A DNA stretch of 64,000 bases. Origin: Chitinophagaceae bacterium (GTDB lineage Bacteria; Bacteroidota; Bacteroidia; Chitinophagales; Chitinophagaceae). Of this stretch, positions 1 to 7,431 are shown piece after piece. Position 1 is the first letter of the stretch; each line of letters starts with the position of its first letter. The position numbers and the translations under genes are program-made. The DNA is taken from NCBI GenBank assembly GCA_016710935.1, contig JADJTY010000014.1:205892-269891 (forward strand). Reading direction: 5' to 3'. Below the pieces are notes generated by a model. It did no database searches. It was given only the letters and a program-made list of their open reading frames with translations, and had not been told where the DNA came from.

Positions 1-539
1 ATGGCCTGTAAGCCCGCAACACCGGCGCCCAGTATCAGCATCTTGGCCGGAGGTATACTTCCGGCTGCCGTCATGAACATGGGGAAATATTTTGGGAATA
101 AATTGGCCGCCAGTAACACCGCTTTATAACCGGCAATATTGGCCTGGCTGCTTAATATATCCATGCTTTGTGCACGGGTGGTACGTGGCAACATATCCAT
201 ACTGAAAACGGTTAAACCCTTTGCAGCAAGGTCTTTCATTAATGCGGCATTGAACAAAGGCTGGTAAACACCTAAAACGATCTTTGATTTCAGGTTGTCG
301 ATTTCAGATTGCGGCAGGGCATTTATACTCACGATAAAATCACTGCTTTGTAAAACTTCGCTGCGTGATTTTATGGTTGCACCGGCTTCGGTATATTTTT
401 CGTCATTTGCAAAAGCAGTAACGCCTGCATTCGATTCTACTAAAACTTCCACGTTCCATTTTTTTAGAATGGCAACATGTTCAGGCAGCAGGGAGACTCT
501 TGTTTCGGGAGATGGTTCTTGTAAAACGCCAATGATCAT
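1..539 (-). CDS. pntA: NAD(P) transhydrogenase alpha subunit, N-terminal part (partial)
   Basis: The gene runs off the left edge, so only the first 179 codons are visible. The protein starts MIIGVLQEPSPETRVSLLP, the typical start of the alanine dehydrogenase/PntA family, and later has MLPRTTRAQSMD followed by a glycine-rich GAGVAGLQA dinucleotide-binding turn. The RAQSMD segment favours proton-translocating transhydrogenase alpha over alanine dehydrogenase. The enzyme couples hydride transfer between NADH and NADP+ to proton movement at the inner membrane; this subunit is the soluble NAD-binding part. The start was chosen at the first ATG, 16 nt after a TAcaTTTG promoter box. The beta subunit would lie outside the window. 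Confidence 0.85.
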   Translation of the reverse strand, partial: MIIGVLQEPSPETRVSLLPEHVAILKKWNVEVLVESNAGVTAFANDEKYTEAGATIKSRSEVLQSSDFIVSINALPQSEIDNLKSKIVLGVYQPLFNAALMKDLAAKGLTVFSMDMLPRTTRAQSMDILSSQANIAGYKAVLLAANLFPKYFPMFMTAAGSIPPAKMLILGAGVAGLQA

Positions 540-555
540 AAGCAATTAATTGAAG

Positions 556-563
556 CAAATGTA
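556..563 (-). promoter_or_regulatory. TAnnTTTG promoter box for pntA
   Basis: On the minus strand the sequence TACATTTG matches the Bacteroidota -7 consensus TAnnTTTG, 16 nt before the pntA start codon. No clear -33 TTTG was identified. Confidence 0.55.
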
Positions 564-570
564 AGAAAAA

Positions 571-1368
571 TTAAAACCGTATGGTAAAGTGCTGTTTATG
601 ATTAATATCAGCATTCAGAAAAACAATACTGATAAAGAACAGATCAACGGTTAAAGTCACCGCTGTATGCTGTTTTATGGTCTCCCAGGCTTCTTCCATT
701 TCGCTGCTCCAGTGTATGTCATCAAATACTAATATAGATGCAGGTGTTGCGTGATTCAATAGTTTATTAAAATAAAGTAAGGTTGGTTCTTTGCGGTGGT
801 TGCCATCTATAAAAGCAAAGTTCACCTGGTTGAGTTTTGATAAAAGCGGAGATAATGTTTGTGCAAAATCGCCTTCGGTTATTTGAATATTATTTAGTTG
901 CAAGGCATCAAAATTTTGTTTTGCAATAGATGCTATTGCTGCCGAACCTTCGCAGGTTAATACTTTAGAAGCGGTGTTTGCCGAAGCAAGATAGGCTGTT
1001 GTAATGCCAAAGGAAGTTCCCAGTTCTATAATTGTTGTTGGCTTATAATATTGTACCATCCTGTACAAAAGCTGTGCATATTTTTTGGGCTTAAGCGATG
1101 ATGCGGCAATAGCCGATACAACTCTTTTATTGGTTTTGATGACAGAAGAACCGGCGCCAAAATCTTCCACTTCAATAACCCTGGGATCTTTGAGTAATGC
1201 TTTTCTTTTTTGTTCTATTGGTTGATAAGCCGGGTAAGTATTCTTATCGTTGAGTACATTTTTTATAAAATCAAACACAAAGGGAGAATGAGTACCGTGG
1301 CCTTTTCCGTTGGAAGCGGAGAGGTAATAATGCAGGTATTTTTTTGCGAGTTGAAAACGGGTGTACAA
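571..1368 (-). CDS. class I SAM-dependent O-methyltransferase-like protein
   Basis: A 265-residue soluble protein with a Rossmann methyltransferase core in its second half. Motif I is IIELGTSFGITTAYLA (around residues 114-129), followed by an acidic VLTCEGS strand and FAIDG-like FAFIDGNHRKEPT, then VFDDIHWS. This layout fits the Methyltransf_24/O-methyltransferase group that binds S-adenosylmethionine and often a divalent metal. The N-terminal 100 residues contain HGTHSPFVFDFI, seen in Bacteroidota homologues of this family as far as I recall. The substrate cannot be read from sequence. It lies between pntA and folA, all on the minus strand, with a 33-nt gap to folA, so it may be co-transcribed. 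Confidence 0.75.
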   Translation of the reverse strand: MYTRFQLAKKYLHYYLSASNGKGHGTHSPFVFDFIKNVLNDKNTYPAYQPIEQKRKALLKDPRVIEVEDFGAGSSVIKTNKRVVSAIAASSLKPKKYAQLLYRMVQYYKPTTIIELGTSFGITTAYLASANTASKVLTCEGSAAIASIAKQNFDALQLNNIQITEGDFAQTLSPLLSKLNQVNFAFIDGNHRKEPTLLYFNKLLNHATPASILVFDDIHWSSEMEEAWETIKQHTAVTLTVDLFFISIVFLNADINHKQHFTIRF

Positions 1369-1401
1369 GTAAATTATGAATTATGAATGATGAGTTATTA
1401 A

Positions 1402-1893
1402 TTATTTCCGTTGCCATGTTTGGAAAGAATATGCATAGGCATGTTTTTCATCTGCTTCAAAATCCTGGTTGTGCGTAAGCCGCCATTTGCTTTCATCTAT
1501 TACCGGAAAAAAAGTATCTCCATCCAATGTTGCATGCACACGGGTGATGTAAATTTTATCAGCAATCTCCATTGATTGTGTATAAATCTCTCCGCCACCA
1601 ATTACAAATATTTCGTTGCAGTTTGTTGCTGCTGCTTTTTGTAAAGCATCATTTAAATCTGTTGCAGCAATTGTTCCTTCCCCTTTCCAATCTGCCTGCC
1701 TGGTAATAACAATATTAAACCTGCCGGGCAATGGTTTGTTAACCGCTTCAAATGTTTTGCGGCCCATAATTACAGGCATACCCCAGGTGGTGTTTTTAAA
1801 GAACTTCAGGTCGTTTGGTAAATGCCAAAGCAACTGGTTGTCTTTACCAATGGCATTATTTTCTGCGGCAGCAACTATTAAACTAATGGTCAT
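1402..1893 (-). CDS. folA: dihydrofolate reductase
   Basis: Reduces dihydrofolate to tetrahydrofolate with NADPH, in the cytoplasm, and recycles the dihydrofolate made by thymidylate synthase. Family marks are ISLIVAAAENNAIGKDNQLLWHLPNDLKFFK (start, with the catalytic acidic residue in LPND), MGRKTFEA for NADPH binding, LPGRFNIVITR and IFVIGGGEIY. Length of 163-164 residues is normal. Two adjacent ATG codons (1896 and 1893) exist; the second gives the usual short N-terminus. It sits directly downstream of thyA on the same strand, the common thyA-folA pairing, separated by a GC-rich palindromic repeat. Confidence 0.95.
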   Translation of the reverse strand: MTISLIVAAAENNAIGKDNQLLWHLPNDLKFFKNTTWGMPVIMGRKTFEAVNKPLPGRFNIVITRQADWKGEGTIAATDLNDALQKAAATNCNEIFVIGGGEIYTQSMEIADKIYITRVHATLDGDTFFPVIDESKWRLTHNQDFEADEKHAYAYSFQTWQRK

Positions 1894-1960
1894 CATTTTT
1901 TATTTTTAGAATGTACAGTCAGCACAAAAAGCATTCTCTTAAACCAACTTACTCCAAAGT

Positions 1961-1985
1961 TCCCCCTTTAGGGGGTTAGGGGGTT
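1961..1985. repeat. C/G-rich palindromic repeat between thyA and folA
   Basis: CCCCCTTTAGGGGG followed by TTAGGGGG. It resembles in base composition and layout the CCCCTCTC-type elements at 2311-2352 and 3007-3040, but is a different variant. It lies right at the thyA stop codon, between it and folA. Confidence 0.55.
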
Positions 1986-2812
1986 TTAAACCGCTACCGG
2001 CGCTTTTATGGCAGGATGTGATTCATAATTCAATAATTCAAAATCTTCAAACTTAAAATCAAAAATATCTTTCACTTCGGGATTGACCTTCATCCGTGGC
2101 AACGGAAAAGGCGTTCTGGAAAGTTGCAAATTAGCCTGTTCAAAATGATTGTTATATAAATGCACATCACCAAAAGAATGTACAAACTCACCAGGCTCCA
2201 TATCACAAACCTGTGCTATCATCATGGTTAATAAAGCATATGAAGCAATGTTAAAAGGCACACCCAAAAACACATCTGCCGAACGCTGGTATAATTGACA
2301 GGAGAGGCTGCCTTTTACTCCCCTCTCTTTTGGAGAGGGGTTGGGGGTGAGGTATAAAACTGAAACAAACAATGACAAGGCATCAGTTTCATCTTGGGCA
2401 GATCCGCTACATTCCAGGCACTAATGATCATGCGCCTGCTATCAGGATTTGTTTTTAAAGTATGTATCAGTTCTTTTACCTGGTCTACTTCTACCCCATC
2501 GGCACCAATCCAGCTGCGCCATTGCTTGCCATATACCGGACCAAGATCGCCGTTTTCATCAGCCCATTCGTCCCATATTTTTACATTGTGCTCTTTTAAA
2601 TAACCAATATTGGTATCGCCTTGTAAAAACCAAAGCAGCTCGTAAATAATACTTTTTAGGTGGCACTTTTTTGTAGTTACCAGCGGAAAACCATCAGCCA
2701 GGTTAAAGCGCATCTGGTAGCCAAAAACACTACGTGTTCCGGTTCCGGTACGGTCGCTTTTATCAGTACCGGTCTCCATAATATGTTTAACTAAATCGAG
2801 ATATTGCTGCAT
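1986..2812 (-). pseudogene. thyA: thymidylate synthase split by a palindromic repeat
   Basis: Methylates dUMP to dTMP using methylenetetrahydrofolate. The N-terminal piece (2315-2812) has RTGTGTRSVFG, FPLVTTKKCHLKSIIYELLWFL and the catalytic cysteine at residue 146 in MPCHCLFQFY. The C-terminal piece (from about 2306 down to 1986) has LSCQLYQRSADVFLGVPFNIASY, HSFGDVHLYNNH and the usual end. Between FQFY and LSCQLYQ the expected VADGK turn is replaced by a repeat that reads TSPPTPLQKRGE-stop in one frame and LTPNPSPKERGVKGS in the other. One extra C in the repeat would restore one continuous frame with a net gain of about 11 residues. So this is either a broken gene or a functional gene with an in-frame insertion and a one-base consensus error. 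No thyX is seen in the window. Confidence 0.85.
2311..2352. repeat. palindromic element inserted in thyA
   Basis: Core hairpin: stem CCCCTCTC (2320-2327), 5-nt loop, stem GAGAGGGG (2333-2340), then TTGGGGGTGAGG. A near copy (about 32 of 34 positions by eye) lies at 3007-3040 in the same orientation. It interrupts thyA at the codons for the conserved turn after FQFY. Confidence 0.8.
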
Positions 2813-2951
2813 AACTGCAATTTAAAGTAAATGGTTCATAGTTGATAGTTCATAGTTTTCAACAGGCAGGCAGGCATCATAAATATTTAAAAATTCCCAA
2901 AATAAGAAGCTAAGGCAATGAACCATGAACAATCAACTATTAACTAAGCCG

Positions 2952-2959
2952 TATCTTTG
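2952..2959 (+). promoter_or_regulatory. TAnnTTTG promoter box for mnmA
   Basis: TATCTTTG matches the Bacteroidota -7 box. It would give mnmA an untranslated leader of about 80 nt that contains the palindromic repeat at 3007-3040. Confidence 0.5.
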
Positions 2960-3006
2960 CGGTCTAATAAAAATTATACCATTCTTCAAAGTTTGAGGTG
3001 CAAAAG

Positions 3007-3040
3007 CCCCTCTCCTTTTGGAGAGGGGTTGGGGGTTAGG
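3007..3040. repeat. palindromic element directly before mnmA
   Basis: Stem CCCCTCTCC, loop TTTT, stem GGAGAGGGG, then TTGGGGGTTAGG. It is the second copy of the element inside thyA and ends 2 nt before the mnmA start codon, occupying the position of a ribosome binding site. Confidence 0.8.
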
Positions 3041-3042
3041 TT

Positions 3043-4161
3043 ATGAGTAAAAAAGGAAAAGTTTTAATGGCTATGAGCGGCGGTATCGACAGTACCGTAG
3101 CTGCTTTAATGCTTCATAAGGAAGGTTATGAAGTGGTAGGCATTACCATGAAAACATGGGATTATGCCGCCAGCGTGGGCACTACCGGCAAAAAAGAAAC
3201 GGGTTGCTGCAACTTAGACAGTTTTAACGATGCCCGCCAGGCTGCGGTGCAGCATGGTTTTCCACATTTTATTTTAGACATCAGGGAAGAGTTTGGCGAT
3301 TTTGTAATTGAAAATTTTATTGAGGAATATATTGCCGGCCGCACACCCAATCCCTGTGTGATGTGCAACACCCACATTAAGTGGCGTGCATTGATGAAAA
3401 GGGCCGATGCATTGAACTGTGATTTTATTTCTACCGGCCATTACGCACAGGTGCATCAGCATACTAACGGCAGGTATTTTATACGCAAGGGTATTGACGA
3501 TACCAAAGACCAAAGCTATGCCCTGTGGGGATTGCAGCAGGACCTGCTGAGCCGTACTATTTTGCCATTGGGCACGTATCACAAAAAAGATATCCGCCAG
3601 ATGGCGCATGATTTTGGCTACCCCGAACTGGCAAAAAAGAACGAGAGTTACGAAATTTGTTTTGTGCCCGATAACGATTACCGGGGCTTTTTAAAACGCA
3701 GGGTTGAAGGATTGGAAGAAAGGGTAAACGGTGGAAATTTTATTGACAAGACCGGCAAGATCCTTGGCCAACATAAGGGTTATCCTTTTTATACCGTTGG
3801 CCAACGAAAAGGGCTTGATATTGCCCTGGGTAAGCCCGCATTTGTTACCGAAATTTTGCCCGAAACCAATACTGTTGTGCTTGGAGAAGAGGCCGATCTG
3901 AACCGTACCGAAATGAAAGTGCAAGGCATTAACTGGTTAAAATATGATGGCATCACAGATGGTATGGAAGCCACAACCAAGATAAGATATAAAGATAAAG
4001 GTGCATTAAGTAACCTCTTCACATACGAAAATGGTATACTTGTACGTTTTTATGCAGATGTTAAAGGAGTAGCCCCGGGCCAGAGTGCAGTTTTTTACGA
4101 AGGCGATGATGTAATTGGTGGCGGAATCATTCAACGGTCGGAGCAACCTTTTTCCATTTAA
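3043..4161 (+). CDS. mnmA: tRNA-specific 2-thiouridylase
   Basis: Adds sulfur to U34 of the tRNAs for Lys, Glu and Gln using ATP and persulfide sulfur. The 372-residue protein has the PP-loop MSGGIDSTVAA near the start, a first cysteine in NPCVMCN (catalytic pair with the cysteine in SYEICFV near residue 206) and the late YTVGQRKGL motif. Length is normal. The start MSKKGKVLMAMSGG is the only sensible one. The upstream 36 nt are a palindromic repeat, so translation probably does not rely on a Shine-Dalgarno. A lipoprotein gene follows 32 nt downstream. Confidence 0.95.
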   Translation: MSKKGKVLMAMSGGIDSTVAALMLHKEGYEVVGITMKTWDYAASVGTTGKKETGCCNLDSFNDARQAAVQHGFPHFILDIREEFGDFVIENFIEEYIAGRTPNPCVMCNTHIKWRALMKRADALNCDFISTGHYAQVHQHTNGRYFIRKGIDDTKDQSYALWGLQQDLLSRTILPLGTYHKKDIRQMAHDFGYPELAKKNESYEICFVPDNDYRGFLKRRVEGLEERVNGGNFIDKTGKILGQHKGYPFYTVGQRKGLDIALGKPAFVTEILPETNTVVLGEEADLNRTEMKVQGINWLKYDGITDGMEATTKIRYKDKGALSNLFTYENGILVRFYADVKGVAPGQSAVFYEGDDVIGGGIIQRSEQPFSI

Positions 4162-4168
4162 TTGTATC

Positions 4169-4176
4169 TATATTTG
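4169..4176 (+). promoter_or_regulatory. TAnnTTTG promoter box for the 4194 lipoprotein
   Basis: TATATTTG ends 17 nt before the ATG at 4194, suggesting the lipoprotein gene has its own promoter right after the mnmA stop. Confidence 0.5.
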
Positions 4177-4193
4177 TAATACATAAAAATCTT

Positions 4194-4931
4194 ATGAGAA
4201 AGGTATCCCTGGTATTAATAATCATTTCAGCTGTAATTTTTGGTGCCTGTAATAAAAGTACCGAGGTACTTGATTTGCCTGCCATAAATGATTACTACCC
4301 TGTAGAAGTGGGTAAATATGTTACCTACAGTCTCGATTCAACAGTTTTTATAAATTTTGGAACAAAAGATACGGTTGTTAAATACCAGGTAAAGCACCAG
4401 GTTGATGGGCAATTAACCGATAACCTGGGAAGACCTGCCTACAGGGTTACACGTTACATACGCAAAACAGCAGCCAATGCATGGGTGCCTGATAATACTT
4501 TTATGGCCGTACCCACCGGTTTTGCCATGGAGTTTATAGAAAACAATATGCGTTTTTTAAAACTGAAAGGGCCAATAAGAGAAGGTTTTACCTGGAAAGG
4601 AAATTCCTTCATTGATACCTACTCTTTAAATTCAAACGTAAAATATCTCGACGATTGGGAATATACTTACGAAAATGTGAACATGCCTGAAACTGTTGGT
4701 ACCTATTCCCTCGACAGCACTTTACATGTTAACCAGCGTGATGAGGTCATCGGAAATCCCAGTGACGTTAATTCTTACAGCGAAATAAATTTTGGCGCAG
4801 AAAAATATGCCAAAGGTATTGGCCTTGTTTACCGTAATTTTTCACACGTGGAATATCAGCCACCTACACCCGGCCGTAGCGGCTACCGAATTGGATATAG
4901 TGTTAAGATGACGATGATAGATCATAATTAA
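4194..4931 (+). CDS. hypothetical lipoprotein
   Basis: A 245-residue exported lipoprotein of unknown function. The N-terminus is a signal peptide (MRKVSLVLIIISAVIFGAC) with a lipobox FGAC, cysteine at residue 19. The rest is beta-rich with repeated Tyr/Thr patterns (YPVEVGKYVTYSLDST, FAMEFIENNMRFLKL, YAKGIGLVYRNFSHVEYQP), which looks like the small secreted beta-sandwich lipoproteins common in Bacteroidota, but I recognise no family. It follows mnmA by 32 nt and has its own candidate promoter box. Confidence 0.65.
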   Translation: MRKVSLVLIIISAVIFGACNKSTEVLDLPAINDYYPVEVGKYVTYSLDSTVFINFGTKDTVVKYQVKHQVDGQLTDNLGRPAYRVTRYIRKTAANAWVPDNTFMAVPTGFAMEFIENNMRFLKLKGPIREGFTWKGNSFIDTYSLNSNVKYLDDWEYTYENVNMPETVGTYSLDSTLHVNQRDEVIGNPSDVNSYSEINFGAEKYAKGIGLVYRNFSHVEYQPPTPGRSGYRIGYSVKMTMIDHN

Positions 4932-5015
4932 CAACCCCCCCAACCCTCCAACCCCCGACCCTTCGACTACGCTCAGGATGAGGGGGAGATTTAATGCAGG
5001 AGTCAGTTTTTTCAG
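4932..5015. repeat. intergenic repeat remnants after the lipoprotein gene
   Basis: C-rich tract, then CCCTTCGACTACGCTCAGG followed by ATGAGGGGG. Short elements of this kind are widespread between genes in Bacteroidota genomes (my recollection). No gene is seen between 4932 and 5097. Confidence 0.4.
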
Positions 5016-5097
5016 GAAGCACTCCAAAACATTTCAGCAACAGCCCAATTTTAATTTGGTCATTGCACATTGATAATTGCTTATTGCCTATTGTTCC

Positions 5098-5586
5098 TCA
5101 CTTCCCTCTGCTAAAAGTTGAAAAATCTGTTCCCGGTATTTTATCTGCCCCCAATTGATTGAGCAGGGTTACCAGTTGGCCACGGTGATAGCTTGCATGA
5201 TTAAACACATGAAGCATCATTTGATAAACGGGCATCTTTACCTGTTCTTTATTACGAATAAAAGCAAACACGTGCTCCAGCTGGTGTTCTGTAGCTGCAT
5301 CTACCCATTCTTTAAATTGCTGGCTTTGTTTAGCCAGTATTTCGGTCATTTCATTAAACGTTCCGGTAAACTGAGCGCTATCCAAAACAATATTCTCTGT
5401 CAGCTTCAGGCGTTTCCACCATACTTCTTCTGCAAGCCACAGGTGTTGCAAGGTTTTGTACAAAGAGGGAAAGCTGCTGATGATCTCTCTATTGATCTCT
5501 TCATCGCTTAACTTATTTATCCGCTCAACCAATAATTTTGTTGCCCAAATATTGTAAGCAGCATATTGCTGAAGCAGTTCTTTCAT
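5098..5586 (-). CDS. DinB family protein
   Basis: A 162-residue protein of the DinB/YfiT four-helix bundle superfamily. The N-terminus MKELLQQYAAYNIWATKLL, the helix LQHLWLAEEVWWKRL (first metal histidine) and the late HVFNHASYHRGQLVTLLNQLG (paired HxxxH histidines) are the family pattern for a divalent-metal site. Family members include thiol-dependent S-transferases; in Bacteroidota with bacillithiol (bshA is at 43.9 kb) a bacillithiol-transferase role is possible but not shown. It is divergent from the PLP enzyme at 5688. Confidence 0.8.
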   Translation of the reverse strand: MKELLQQYAAYNIWATKLLVERINKLSDEEINREIISSFPSLYKTLQHLWLAEEVWWKRLKLTENIVLDSAQFTGTFNEMTEILAKQSQQFKEWVDAATEHQLEHVFAFIRNKEQVKMPVYQMMLHVFNHASYHRGQLVTLLNQLGADKIPGTDFSTFSRGK

Positions 5587-5595
5587 TGTTTTCTG

Positions 5596-5603
5596 TACTT
5601 TTG
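5596..5603 (+). promoter_or_regulatory. TAnnTTTG promoter box for the 5688 PLP enzyme
   Basis: TACTTTTG, 84 nt before the start codon. The leader between contains AT-rich short repeats of the type attatcaatt. Confidence 0.4.
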
Positions 5604-5687
5604 GTCCTGCCTGCCCGAAGGGAGGTTTGGCTGATTAATCGTTGCCAAAATTATCAATTATTAATTACACAATTATCAATTAAAAAT

Positions 5688-6914
5688 ATGTCCGATAATA
5701 AATTTCCATTCAGCGGTTTCAGTTCGGTTGCCATACATGGTGGCCACGAACAAGATCCAAATTATGCTCACCTTACTCCTATTTACGCCAGCAGCACGTA
5801 TGTATTTGATGAGGCAGAGCAAGGCATGAGAAGATTCAGCGGAGAAGAAAAAGGATATATCTACGGCCGCTGGGGCAACCCCACCATTACCGAAGCAGAA
5901 GAAAAAATTGCGGCTCTTGAAAGTTTTGGTATTACAGATGAACAGGGAAACGCCCTGGCGCTGAAAGCTATATTGCATGCCAGCGGAATGGCTGCCATCA
6001 GCACATTAATGATTGGCACGTTAAAAGCCGGCGATAAAATTTTAACGCATTATTCTTTGTATGGCGGTACGCAGGAACTGATTGAAAAAGTGTTAACGCC
6101 GCTCGGTATTGAAGCGATCATTATCGATCTGAGAGATGTAGATGCAGCAGCCAATGCAATTAATGCTGATGGCAAAATAAAAATGTTGTACCTGGAAACA
6201 CCCGCCAATCCTACTATACAATGTGTAGATATAGAGGAATTAACCAGGCTTGCCCACTCAAAAAATTTAATAGTGGCTGTTGACAATACGTTTGCAACGC
6301 CTTACCTGCAACAGCCATTTCAATACGGGGTTGATTATGTAATGCACAGCACCACCAAATTTTTAAACGGTCATGGTACTGCCATTGGTGGCGTATTACT
6401 AGGTAAGGATGTGCAGCATATGAGCAGCCACATCACCAAAGTACACCGCCTGCTGGGTGGCAACAGCAACGCTTTTGATGCTTTTTTATTAACGCAGGGA
6501 ATGAAGACACTGGAAGTACGCATGGAGCGCCATTGTCACAATGCCATGGAGATTGCCGGATTTTTAGAGCAGCATCCGGCAGTGAGTAAAGTAAATTATT
6601 TGGGCCTGCCTTCACATCCTGATTTTAATACAGCAGCCAAACAAATGCGGCATGCCGGTGCCATGCTTAGTTTTGAAATGAAAGATGGACTTCAGGCAGC
6701 AAAAGATTTTATTGATAAGCTGCAGATGTGTATCCGGGCTGTATCGCTGGGTACCTGCGATACATTAATTTCTCATCCCGCAAGTATGACACATTACAGC
6801 GTACCCAAAGAAAAAAGAGAGCAGTATGGCATTACCGATGGATTGATACGCATGAGCGTGGGCATTGAAAATGTACAGGATATTATTTTAGACCTGGAGC
6901 AGGCATTGGCATAA
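5688..6914 (+). CDS. Cys/Met metabolism PLP-dependent enzyme (methionine gamma-lyase / O-acetylhomoserine sulfhydrylase type)
   Basis: A 408-residue fold-type I PLP enzyme of the trans-sulfuration family. It shows the N-terminal GFSSVAIHGG, TPIYASSTYVF, the YGRWGNPTITEAE segment, SGMAAIS, the VDNTFATPYLQQP strand and the PLP lysine in MHSTTKFLNGHG, ending SVGIENVQDIILDLEQAL. It could be methionine gamma-lyase, cystathionine beta/gamma-enzyme or homoserine sulfhydrylase; family motifs alone do not decide. The upstream in-frame extension (from 5538) overlaps the divergent DinB gene and has no homology, so the ATG at 5688 was chosen. Confidence 0.88.
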   Translation: MSDNKFPFSGFSSVAIHGGHEQDPNYAHLTPIYASSTYVFDEAEQGMRRFSGEEKGYIYGRWGNPTITEAEEKIAALESFGITDEQGNALALKAILHASGMAAISTLMIGTLKAGDKILTHYSLYGGTQELIEKVLTPLGIEAIIIDLRDVDAAANAINADGKIKMLYLETPANPTIQCVDIEELTRLAHSKNLIVAVDNTFATPYLQQPFQYGVDYVMHSTTKFLNGHGTAIGGVLLGKDVQHMSSHITKVHRLLGGNSNAFDAFLLTQGMKTLEVRMERHCHNAMEIAGFLEQHPAVSKVNYLGLPSHPDFNTAAKQMRHAGAMLSFEMKDGLQAAKDFIDKLQMCIRAVSLGTCDTLISHPASMTHYSVPKEKREQYGITDGLIRMSVGIENVQDIILDLEQALA

Positions 6915-6940
6915 TTAAAAACGAGGAATTAAGAATTAAA

Positions 6941-7393
6941 ATGGAAATACAAATCAGAAGAGCAATTAAAGAAGATTGCAACCGGATGATGGAACTCATT
7001 CAGGAACTGGCCGTGTATGAAAAAGAACCTGATGCAGTTACAGTAACATTTGATCATTTTGTGGAAAGTGGTTTTGGAGAAAACCCGGTATGGTTTGGTT
7101 ATGTAGCGGAATATGAAGGAAAGGTCGAAGGTTTCGCATTATGCTACATCCGCTACAGCACCTGGAAAGGCCAGCGCCTTTACCTGGAAGATTTATTGGT
7201 TACAGAAAAAATGCGTGGCAAAGGAATTGGCAAATTATTATTTGATACATTGATAGAAGAATGCAAAGCAAAGAAGTACAGCGGCCTCGTTTGGCAGGTA
7301 TTGGACTGGAATGAGCCTGCAATAAATTTTTATAAAAAATATCCTGATGTGGTTATTGATAAAGGATGGTTGAATTGCATGATCAATTTTTAG
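6941..7393 (+). CDS. GNAT acetyltransferase, diamine/spermidine N1-acetyltransferase-like
   Basis: A 150-residue GNAT protein. Acetyl-CoA binding is shown by VTEKMRGKGIGKLLFDTLIEE (around residues 87-107). ELAVYEKEPD near the start, STWKGQRLYLEDLLV and LDWNEPAINFYKK are the marks of the SSAT/SAT1-like branch, which acetylates polyamines or small amines. It follows the PLP enzyme by 26 nt on the same strand and its last codons overlap the candidate promoter region of icd. Confidence 0.82.
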   Translation: MEIQIRRAIKEDCNRMMELIQELAVYEKEPDAVTVTFDHFVESGFGENPVWFGYVAEYEGKVEGFALCYIRYSTWKGQRLYLEDLLVTEKMRGKGIGKLLFDTLIEECKAKKYSGLVWQVLDWNEPAINFYKKYPDVVIDKGWLNCMINF

Positions 7394-7403
7394 CTGGAGG
7401 CCT

Positions 7404-7411
7404 TACCTTTG
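7404..7411 (+). promoter_or_regulatory. TAnnTTTG promoter box for icd
   Basis: TACCTTTG just after the acetyltransferase stop codon, 20 nt before the icd ATG. A TTG triplet lies about 26 nt upstream, slightly farther than usual for a -33 element. Confidence 0.5.
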
Positions 7412-7431
7412 CAGCCTCTAAAAATAATTTT

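Noticed and set aside
5538..5687. Longer start for the Cys/Met-metabolism enzyme
   Set aside because: The extra 50 residues overlap the divergent DinB gene and cover the candidate promoter; homology begins at 5688.
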